Source of the DNA: a virus
Length of the DNA: 34,708 bases
Reading direction: 5' to 3' (one strand)
IMG/VR virus record: IMGVR_UViG_3300034073_005068
Coordinates: 1 to 34,708 of that record
Shown: positions 8,352-14,132 of the stretch, piece by piece
Numbering within the stretch: the first letter of the stretch is position 1
Layout of the letters: every line of letters starts with the position of its first letter
Translations under genes and position numbers: made by a program
The notes under the pieces: generated by a model
The model's database searches: none
What the model saw: only the letters and a program-made list of their open reading frames with translations
Told to the model about the DNA's origin: nothing

Positions 8352-9471
8352 CGTCGTTCTCCTGTGCCAGCGATATGGAATAAGCGCGAGTCCCGGGGCC
8401 TATCGGCGTCGGTGCGTTGGTCGTGAAGTCGTTCAGGATTATGTTCCTGACCAACCAGTGAATCGGATAGCTTTTCGGGTCGTTGGCCATTTTCGCCCTG
8501 AATTTTCCGGCGTAAGCCATTGCGTACATCTTTACGCCCCTGTCGCCGGCATGGTCCTCTATGCACGCCCTTACTCCGGCCCAGCCCTCCGACGCATAGA
8601 GCATGATCAATCTTTCGACGTCGTAATCCTGCCATAGTCTCCTTTGTGCGTCTATGTCGGGCCACACCTCGTATAGGAGGTCGAAAAAATCCGGCTCGGT
8701 GGCGACGAGATCACCGATTCTTCTAATCGCAACCGAGTGAAGGGGTATTCCGACCCTCGTGTTGCTGCCGGTTATGGCCGCGGCGTCGTAGTAGGCGCAG
8801 TACTCGGCTCCATGCTCCTCGGTGATGAATTTCAAAACGTCGTCGGTCGTCCAGTCGTAAATGACTTTTGCGAAACGAAGCGGAAGATTTCGCTTGGACT
8901 TGTACGGCACGACTATGTAATTCTCGTGAAGCTTTTGAACCAAAGAACGATAACGAACCATGGATTCGTTGGCCCTTACGCCGGTTATGAAGGCCGTTTT
9001 GCCCTTCTTGCCCTGCATCGTGTAGTAGTCGATCGAATCGGGGAGAGGTGCGTCCCTGCTGAGTCCGAACGATTCGGCGGTGATGGCATGATCGGGTATC
9101 GGCCTTACCAATCTTCCTTCGTTCTCTCTTTGCTTGGACCACAACACCTCGGTTCTGCGTACGCCCATGGACCAGACCTCCGCTCCGTAGGGCATGCAGT
9201 ACCACTCCATATCTACCCAGTCGTAGTTTTTTACTTTATTGACGAAATCCAGGACCAACGGACTAACCATTTCCTCGTCCCTGAATATGACCTTCACCGG
9301 GCCGAGCCCGCGCTCTTCGTGAATTTCTTTGGCCAAGTAGAGAACCGCCGTCGAATCTTTCCCGCCGGAAAACTGAACGCAAACGGTGTCGAAGGTGTCG
9401 TAGACGTGGCGTATTCTTTGCCTCGCCGCCTCGACGCAGTTGATGTCCAAATACAACCTTTTTCGCGGCAT
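8341..9471 (-). CDS. PAPS reductase-like (adenine nucleotide alpha hydrolase fold) protein
   Basis: This 376-aa protein starts MPRKRLYLDINCVEAARQRI. The PP-loop SGGKDST lies at residues 35-41, which binds ATP or an adenylylated/PAPS-type substrate. Later blocks include VKVIFRDEEMVSP, FITGVRANESMVRYRS and WTTDDVLKFI, as in phage PAPS-reductase-family and IbrA/DndC-like proteins. The frame stays open upstream to 9573, but the ATG at 9471 overlaps the preceding ParB stop as ATGA and GGA lies upstream, so the shorter start is chosen. It sits between two ParB-like genes with overlaps on both sides. Involvement in nucleic-acid modification or sulfur transfer is possible but unproven. The classic CXXC or ECG(I/L)H catalytic motifs of sulfate-assimilation reductases were not seen. 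Confidence 0.85.
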   Translation of the reverse strand: MPRKRLYLDINCVEAARQRIRHVYDTFDTVCVQFSGGKDSTAVLYLAKEIHEERGLGPVKVIFRDEEMVSPLVLDFVNKVKNYDWVDMEWYCMPYGAEVWSMGVRRTEVLWSKQRENEGRLVRPIPDHAITAESFGLSRDAPLPDSIDYYTMQGKKGKTAFITGVRANESMVRYRSLVQKLHENYIVVPYKSKRNLPLRFAKVIYDWTTDDVLKFITEEHGAEYCAYYDAAAITGSNTRVGIPLHSVAIRRIGDLVATEPDFFDLLYEVWPDIDAQRRLWQDYDVERLIMLYASEGWAGVRACIEDHAGDRGVKMYAMAYAGKFRAKMANDPKSYPIHWLVRNIILNDFTTNAPTPIGPGTRAYSISLAQENDDEN

Positions 9472-10256
9472 CAGAAATCCGCGTTTGAATTCACGAAATC
9501 GATCAGCTTCGATGCCGTCGTATCGCCGACGTAGGCGGGATCGTTCCTCAGGTAACGAATGAAGTCGTACCATCTTTTTTGTTGATCGGCGTCGTCGAAG
9601 ACGAGCGTGTACTGAACGACGGCTCGCTCCCCCCCTTTGACGCCCACGGCGACGCTCCCCCTGGTCACCGCATCGCTCTCGTCGACCTCCGAGGTGGCCA
9701 CGAGTTTTGTTTCGCCGTCCTCCTCCACGGAGACGACCAACTCCTTGACGGAATCGTCTTGGAATGGATTGACCATGGTCGGAGCGAGATAGCCGCCCCT
9801 ATTGTTGTTGGTCTCGTTGACGACTATGTCGGTGGAGATGGACGCAATCTCAAAATCGTCCCAGCCGAGCCCGAGCAACAAATCTTGATATTCGGACGAA
9901 ACCTCGGACATCAGTTGCAGAACTATGGACTGATCGGTGTTGCCCAGCTCCGTGGTTCTGTTGTCGGCCAACGCGAAAGCGTTCGCCCTGTTTTCGTCGA
10001 CGTCGTAGACGATAACGGCGATCTTTTCCCAACCCAGCTTCTTTGCCGCGGCCAGCTGATGGTTCCCGGCTATGACGGTATACGTCCCGTCGTCAGGATT
10101 CGGTCGAGCGACTATGGGTTTTACTTGTCCGAATTCCGAGTACGAAGCGACTATCGCCTCTATGTTTCCTATCCTCGGATTTCTCTCGAGAGGAACCAGT
10201 ACCGAAACGTCCATCTCCAGGTTTTTGAGCGACTCGTGAATTTTGTGTCGACTCAT
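9471..10256 (-). CDS. ParB/Srx-like domain protein 2
   Basis: This 261-aa protein starts MSRHKIHESLKNLEMDVSVL. It shows a full ParB N-terminal core: LVPLERNPRIGNIEAIVASY, then VIAGNHQLAAAKKLGW (the G-N-H-x-x-A-A-x-x-L-G-W box) and AFALADNRTTELG. Residues after about 125 hold an acidic linker and a second domain (LVVSVEEDGETKLVATS to the C-terminus ASKLIDFVNSNADF) that I do not recognise. It differs clearly from the other ParB-like protein of this cassette, so it is not a recent duplicate. The ATG lies one base after the previous stop (TGAaATG); its own stop overlaps the PAPS-reductase start. Confidence 0.85.
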   Translation of the reverse strand: MSRHKIHESLKNLEMDVSVLVPLERNPRIGNIEAIVASYSEFGQVKPIVARPNPDDGTYTVIAGNHQLAAAKKLGWEKIAVIVYDVDENRANAFALADNRTTELGNTDQSIVLQLMSEVSSEYQDLLLGLGWDDFEIASISTDIVVNETNNNRGGYLAPTMVNPFQDDSVKELVVSVEEDGETKLVATSEVDESDAVTRGSVAVGVKGGERAVVQYTLVFDDADQQKRWYDFIRYLRNDPAYVGDTTASKLIDFVNSNADF

Positions 10257-10257
10257 T

Positions 10258-10596
10258 TCAGACCTGGGCCCTCACGTTGGCGTTGAGGGTTCGTAACGCA
10301 TCGATGGATGTCCTGAGGGAGAGGAGTCTCTCCCTTTTCGCTTTCACGAGACCTTCGGAGATTTTGTAGTCGTAGTTCTCGTCGTTCATTTGGTAATCGG
10401 CCCAGGCTTCGCGTTCCTTGATCGATCCTTTCGCCGAGAGATACGACTTCGCCCAGTTTGATTTGTACAAGGCTTCTTTTTTGGCCGCGTCCATGGAGAG
10501 AGTCTCGAAGGCCTCCGTCTCCTGCTCCAATAATTCGAGCAATCTCATGAGTTCTTCTTCGACTTCTACTTGGCTAATCGGCTTGGTTCGAGTCAC
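10258..10596 (-). CDS. Hypothetical coiled-coil protein, 112 aa
   Basis: The start is GTG at 10596 with AAAGGA about 8 nt upstream, overlapping the RuvC gene end by 23 nt. The protein MTRTKPISQVEVEEELMRLL is nearly all helical and highly charged, with heptad-like Leu spacing (LLELLEQETEAFETL), and ends LLSLRTSIDALRTLNANVRA. Similar short helical proteins occur among replication/recombination genes of phages, but I cannot name a family. It is probably co-translated with the RuvC-like resolvase. Confidence 0.7.
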   Translation of the reverse strand: MTRTKPISQVEVEEELMRLLELLEQETEAFETLSMDAAKKEALYKSNWAKSYLSAKGSIKEREAWADYQMNDENYDYKISEGLVKAKRERLLSLRTSIDALRTLNANVRAQV

Positions 10597-11134
10597 TGCA
10601 ACGTCCTTTGTAGTTTTCTATCGGCGACCAATCAACGCCATTAACTACGGCGACGCTTGATTCGGGCCAATCGTATCTTGCCTCACCACGCCGAAGCAAG
10701 GCCATTTCCTCGAGTATCCATGCGTCACACATGTCGTCCGCTCCGGACCCCGACCACACGATTCCGGTTCTCGCGGAAACCGCCGAAACGACCTCGCTCT
10801 TGGAAGAATTACCGCGGCCCGTGGCGAATTTCGCCCTGGTCGTGGGCTGCACGACGACGAACGGAATGTTCATTCCGCAAAGAACGTATCTCACCACACC
10901 ACCCAACTCGCCTATGGAAAAAGCCTGTCCCGACCTGGCGGCGAATGCGTACCCCTCCATTACCACGGCGCTGACGCCATGAAATCTGATCAACTCCTTG
11001 ATACTCAGGGATATGTCTACCAGTCTTTGTGTGCCGTTGGTTTTCGGCGTTATTGCCCCCGTCTGCCCCGCTGTCGACCAGCCCGTGGACGATAAGGACA
11101 AATCCAACCCCATGAAGCCGTATATTTTTTCCAC
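10574..11134 (-). CDS. RuvC-like Holliday junction resolvase
   Basis: This 186-aa protein has an RNase H-like fold with RuvC-type acidic residues: D11 in GFMGLDLSLSSTGWS, E60 in AVVMEGYAFAA, and D134/D137 in GSGADDMCDAWIL. A Lys/Ser segment (TGRGNSSKSEVVSAV) precedes the last strand, as in phage RuvC-like enzymes. It would cut branched DNA during recombination or before packaging. The apparent start is GTG at 11134 with no good ribosome site; the next choice is ATG at 11113, just before the first catalytic Asp. It follows a GC-rich structured spacer. Confidence 0.85.
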   Translation of the reverse strand: MEKIYGFMGLDLSLSSTGWSTAGQTGAITPKTNGTQRLVDISLSIKELIRFHGVSAVVMEGYAFAARSGQAFSIGELGGVVRYVLCGMNIPFVVVQPTTRAKFATGRGNSSKSEVVSAVSARTGIVWSGSGADDMCDAWILEEMALLRRGEARYDWPESSVAVVNGVDWSPIENYKGRCSDSNQAD

Positions 11135-11155
11135 GGATAGAAACTACATCGATTT

Positions 11156-11230
11156 GCGGGTAGCCCCCGGGGCCTGCACTCCCCGGGGACTAGGTGCCCG
11201 AGTGGGCGACCCGCTGCGGAATTAACCGCC
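11156..11230 (-). ncRNA. GC-rich structured element (possible RNA) upstream of RuvC gene
   Basis: The spacer folds into nested inverted repeats: a closing stem GCGGGT/ACCCGC (11156-11161 with 11209-11214), a long hairpin with two CCCCGGGG arms (about 11161-11192), a GCCC/GGGC hairpin (11196-11207) and a GCGG/CCGC hairpin with a six-base loop (11216-11229). Together they form a three-way junction plus one extra stem. The symmetry means the DNA strand that matters is uncertain. It lacks T-arm, anticodon and CCA features of a tRNA. It may be an untranslated leader, processing signal or attenuator of the downstream gene. Confidence 0.4.
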
Positions 11231-11286
11231 AGATTGGATCACCCCCATTCCTTGTCGAGTTACCTGGGGAAATTGTATCTTCATAG

Positions 11287-11308
11287 CTATTACAGAAACA
11301 GGTAATAG
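11287..11308. repeat. Inverted repeat just after the HNH gene
   Basis: The 7-bp arms CTATTAC (11287-11293) and GTAATAG (11302-11308) flank an 8-base centre. It begins two bases after the HNH stop on the minus strand. Arms are AT-rich and no U-run follows in the direction of transcription, so it is a poor intrinsic terminator; a protein-binding operator or RNA stem is as likely. Confidence 0.35.
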
Positions 11309-11310
11309 TT

Positions 11311-11727
11311 TTACGACTTTTTATTATTGTCCCAACCGTGTATTGACAATCCCAATTCGAAAGATTCCGCAGGATTTGCGCCTATTCGTTCGTGACAGCG
11401 ACGGCAAACCGCCATCAAATTTTCCTCTTCCAATATGGATCCGCCCTGCGATCTTCTTTTCAACTCGTGGATGTCCTGGGATTTTCTCCGAACGTAGGTA
11501 ACTTTTTCGTCTTTGGCGGCGTACTTCGGGCACGCCTCGCACCAAGGGCGTTCTTGCAACAAACGCGAAACGATTTTGCGTCTATCTACGTATTCCGCTT
11601 CTTTTTTCTTAGACCTGTGTTTTATTTTCGTCTTCGTCCGGAGACGGGATTTGGTCGAAAGCCCAGACCCCCTCCGCGGCTTTGTAGAGCGCTTCATCGG
11701 CTGGCGTCGTCTCAATGTCATGTTCAC
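11311..11727 (-). CDS. HNH endonuclease
   Basis: This 138-aa protein has a long basic N-terminus and a C-terminal HNH fold. Metal-site cysteines are C63/C66 (PWCEACPKY) and C108/C111 (AVCRRCHERI). The catalytic part is DIHELKRRSQGG (H87) and the N103 region (EENLMAVC). HNH enzymes near terminases often support DNA packaging; others are homing enzymes. The start is GTG at 11727, and an ATG at 11697 (MKRSTKPRRG) is an alternative. With the longer start it overlaps the upstream 179-aa gene by 119 nt, an unusually long overlap that encodes the Arg/Lys-rich tail here and the acidic C-terminus of the other protein. Confidence 0.88.
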   Translation of the reverse strand: MNMTLRRRQPMKRSTKPRRGSGLSTKSRLRTKTKIKHRSKKKEAEYVDRRKIVSRLLQERPWCEACPKYAAKDEKVTYVRRKSQDIHELKRRSQGGSILEEENLMAVCRRCHERIGANPAESFELGLSIHGWDNNKKS

Positions 11728-12148
11728 GAAGATACCGCATGTGGGCGATTATCGCATCCTTGCACATCAACAGCATTTTTTCGTTGTCCACGTTGCCGGA
11801 CTTGTATTGAGAGGTTATCGCCGCAACTTCGCTGATTCTTTTGATCACGTAGAACTTGAATTTTTCGACTTTGTTGATTTTTTGCTCGTAGTAATGTTTG
11901 GCTTCGGCGAGCATGACCACGCCGTCCTCGCCGAGTCGCTCGTATCTCTCGCAGTCGGCTTCCATGTCGGCCTGCGTGGATTCGACTTGCCTATTTAGAT
12001 TGTCGAGCAGGGCATCGAGGGTCCTCAACCACCTATCGACGTTGCCGGGCTGCATCAGGAATTGTCTGTGCTCTTCGGATGCTTTGTTTTTTACCTCTTG
12101 GGCCACCATGTGGGCAAAAGCATCGTCGCTTATCGCATGGTTCATCAT
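11609..12148 (-). CDS. Hypothetical coiled-coil protein, 179 aa
   Basis: It starts MMNHAISDDAFAHMVAQEVK at an ATGA overlap with the nuclease gene upstream. Residues 35-110 are helical and charged (LDALLDNLNRQVESTQADM, then HYYEQKINKVEKFKFYVIKR), suggesting a coiled coil. The C-terminus is acidic (DQIPSPDEDENKTQV). The arrangement next to a RecB-like nuclease and a Rad52-like annealing protein hints at a recombination accessory role, but no family is recognised. Its last 119 nt are shared with the HNH gene. Confidence 0.75.
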   Translation of the reverse strand: MMNHAISDDAFAHMVAQEVKNKASEEHRQFLMQPGNVDRWLRTLDALLDNLNRQVESTQADMEADCERYERLGEDGVVMLAEAKHYYEQKINKVEKFKFYVIKRISEVAAITSQYKSGNVDNEKMLLMCKDAIIAHMRYLREHDIETTPADEALYKAAEGVWAFDQIPSPDEDENKTQV

Positions 12149-12930
12149 TTATTTTCCTTTCTCCAATATTCGCATATGTTGTTCTTGTAGTGACACCAAT
12201 AGCAGAGTTTCGTCGGATTTGCCGGCCAGTCGTCGTTGTTGAAAGATGCGACGATGGCGTCGTAGGTTTTCGCCACCATCTCGGACACGGAATCGATCAT
12301 CGTCGCCGATACGTCGCGTACGAACTTTTTTCCGTCCTTGAGGTAAAGCAATTCCACGTGGGTGACTTTTTCGTCTATTTCCTGCGCCAAAACCGTCGCA
12401 TAGATGAGCAATTGCACGAATTTGTCGTCGACGTACGGCTCTCTCGGTGTTTTGCCTGTTTTGTAGTCCGATATGCGAACTTCGCCGTTGGCGGAAAACC
12501 ACCTGTCGATGAAGCCCTTTACGGGAACGTGCAATATTTTCCCGTTCAGCTCGGTTTCCACGCCGCTGACCTCGACCGCTTTCGGGTTTTCGACCTTGAA
12601 CAAATTCTCCAGGCACCACCAGGCGTTCCATCGGAACATTTGGGCTTCCTCGTTTTTGACGATTCCCGATATCCTGTTGGCCCAATCTCCCTCGCCCCAG
12701 GTGGTAGTGCTAAGGGAGCGAAGGGACGAAACCGTTCTCTCGTCTTGTTCGAGCTGCCCGTAGAAGGCCTCGAGAACGTCGTGCACGAAGTTTCCGAGAA
12801 GCGTGGCTTGGGTCGGTGGCTCGGCGATCTTGTTTATCCGAGAGTACTTGTACTTCAGCGGGCACTGCGTATAAGTGGAAAGCGACGACGGAGAAACGTA
12901 GTCCGGCAGAACGTAGGGAAGGTCGGACAA
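12145..12930 (-). CDS. Cas4/RecB-like PD-(D/E)XK exonuclease with probable Fe-S cluster
   Basis: This 261-aa protein shows all family motifs in order: a first Cys in SPSSLSTYTQCPLKYKY, a LLGNFVHDVLEAFYG helix with the motif-I His, GFIDRWF and RISDYKTGK (the D...D-x-K active site), QLLIYATVL (Q-x-x-x-Y motif), and three C-terminal cysteines in LCYWCHYKNNICEYW. The four cysteines match the Fe-S site of Cas4/AddB-type nucleases. It would resect DNA ends to feed the annealing protein encoded just upstream. The frame is open to 13440 but overlaps the Rad52-like gene there; the TTG at 12930 with GGAA six bases before it fits the gene boundary and the usual N-terminus. Confidence 0.85.
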   Translation of the reverse strand: MSDLPYVLPDYVSPSSLSTYTQCPLKYKYSRINKIAEPPTQATLLGNFVHDVLEAFYGQLEQDERTVSSLRSLSTTTWGEGDWANRISGIVKNEEAQMFRWNAWWCLENLFKVENPKAVEVSGVETELNGKILHVPVKGFIDRWFSANGEVRISDYKTGKTPREPYVDDKFVQLLIYATVLAQEIDEKVTHVELLYLKDGKKFVRDVSATMIDSVSEMVAKTYDAIVASFNNDDWPANPTKLCYWCHYKNNICEYWRKENK

Positions 12931-12941
12931 AATGGTTTCCG

Positions 12942-13598
12942 TTATTCGAACTTGAGCTTCGAGGCTTCGGCAAGAATGAACTCGAGATCCTCCGGAGATA
13001 CGGCATCGATGTTCGTGGGTACGGCTTTGCCTCCGGAGTGCTCGTTCCATCTTTCGCGCATCTTCGATTTTTGGTCCTGGTCGAGCGACTTTGCGATTGT
13101 GACGAAGTTTTGCCACATGATCGACTTGCCGCTTGGTTCCGCATCGGACGAACTTGCGTCCATCGCCTGTTCGGCCTCCATTGCGTCGTCGCTCCTGGCC
13201 AGGTAAAGACCGACGCCGAGAGTTTGGGCCGCTTTCTTCAGGGCGTCGGAAATCGCACCCTTGAATTCGTCGCCGAGATCGAGTATCTGACCCTGCTTCG
13301 TTCGTTTTATCTTCTGTCCGCCGAAACCGTCCCTTGAGATCGAATGGAATTCGCTGATGAAATACTCGATGCGAACGTGCGCAACGACGAAATCCGGATC
13401 GGCCGCATCGCGCTCGCACCTGATGATCGTGAACGACCACTTGTCGACCCCGAGAACCTTGTTCAGCCTGTTGATGACCTCGCTAACGGGGATGTAGGTC
13501 AGCGCGGTTCCGCCCTTGTTGACGGTTCTTTCCATTTCCTGGGGAAATGGTTCCGCCAATGCTGGGTAGTGATTGCTGATTGCTTCGTTGGTTGTCAT
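12942..13598 (-). CDS. Rad52/Rad22-like single-strand annealing protein
   Basis: This 218-aa protein starts MTTNEAISNHYPALAEPFPQ. The core holds LTYIPVSEVINRLNKVLG, WSFTIIRCERDA, VVAHVRIEYF and KGAISDALKKAAQTLGVGLY. This matches the Rad52/DdrA-type annealing fold, in which the last helix (D-A-L-K-K-A-A-x-x-L-G) is highly conserved. The C-terminal third is a linker and a helical region (IMWQNFVTIAKSLDQDQKSK). It would pair complementary strands after resection by the downstream nuclease. The ATG at 13598 has GGAGG eight bases upstream and overlaps the previous stop as ATGA; a longer frame to 13700 is rejected. Confidence 0.85.
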   Translation of the reverse strand: MTTNEAISNHYPALAEPFPQEMERTVNKGGTALTYIPVSEVINRLNKVLGVDKWSFTIIRCERDAADPDFVVAHVRIEYFISEFHSISRDGFGGQKIKRTKQGQILDLGDEFKGAISDALKKAAQTLGVGLYLARSDDAMEAEQAMDASSSDAEPSGKSIMWQNFVTIAKSLDQDQKSKMRERWNEHSGGKAVPTNIDAVSPEDLEFILAEASKLKFE

Positions 13599-14104
13599 TG
13601 TTTGGGCCTCCTTACGATGACGCTTGTTTTGCTTTCTTCGGAAACATCGCAGTATTCGTCGGCGGTCACGCCGAGCTTGGAGAGCTCCTTTACGCGCCAA
13701 TACGAGGGTTGCAAATACTTGAGCATCTCCTTGCCGACCGTCTCGGGAGTGGCCGAAACTTCGCCGGTATCGAGATTGGTGGACATCTGCACGATGCGCC
13801 TAGCCACGACGTCGGCGAGCTCCTCGTGTCGCCACGACTTTCTGTCGTAAGCGCTCTTTTTCTCGAGTTTCGTGCCGTCGCCGAGAACCACCTCGGGAAT
13901 ATCCGCCATTTTTTCGGCGACGTAATTGACGACCGAATCGTAGGTGACGGCCATTTCGGTTTTTGCACGATGAACTTCGGACAACTGCGAGCAGATCTCC
14001 TCGATCGATTTTTCATCGCTTGACTTGGTGATCGTTGCGTCTATTTGCATGAGAATCGTGGAAATCTCGTCCACGAGCTCCTTGACGGTTTTGCCATCGC
14101 TCAT
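13595..14104 (-). CDS. Hypothetical 169-aa phage protein of the recombination cluster
   Basis: It begins MSDGKTVKELVDEISTILMQ, with GGAG nine bases before the ATG. The N-terminal 60 residues are helical. A distinctive central block (LEKKSAYDRKSWRHEELADV) looks conserved in type (Asp-Arg-Lys...Trp...His), and the C-terminus has a Trp/Arg motif (QPSYWRVKELSKLGVTADEY). Its gene overlaps that of the annealing protein, so a DNA-recombination role is plausible. I do not recognise a named family or catalytic centre. Confidence 0.75.
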   Translation of the reverse strand: MSDGKTVKELVDEISTILMQIDATITKSSDEKSIEEICSQLSEVHRAKTEMAVTYDSVVNYVAEKMADIPEVVLGDGTKLEKKSAYDRKSWRHEELADVVARRIVQMSTNLDTGEVSATPETVGKEMLKYLQPSYWRVKELSKLGVTADEYCDVSEESKTSVIVRRPKQ

Positions 14105-14132
14105 TTAGTTATGCTCCTCGTTGATAGTTAGT

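Noticed and set aside
9472-9573. N-terminal extension of the PAPS-reductase-like protein to 9573
   Set aside because: It would overlap the ParB gene by about 100 nt with Arg-rich unnatural sequence; the ATG at 9471 forms an ATGA junction and precedes the natural N-terminus.
11156-11230. tRNA-like cloverleaf in the spacer between HNH and RuvC genes
   Set aside because: A closing stem and hairpins exist, and one piece looks like a D-arm, but there is no T-arm consensus, no 7-base anticodon loop on a 5-bp stem and the hairpin loops are the wrong size on both strands.
11222-11284. 20-aa minus-strand ORF (MKIQFPQVTRQGMGVIQSGG)
   Set aside because: It has no ribosome site and no recognisable feature; it may be chance. 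It would matter only if conserved.
12079-13206. 375-aa plus-strand ORF opposite the nuclease and Rad52-like genes
   Set aside because: Both minus-strand genes have full family motifs and ribosome sites; the plus frame has none.
12931-13440. N-terminal extension of the Cas4-like nuclease to 13440
   Set aside because: The added 170 residues are an out-of-frame reading of the Rad52-like gene.
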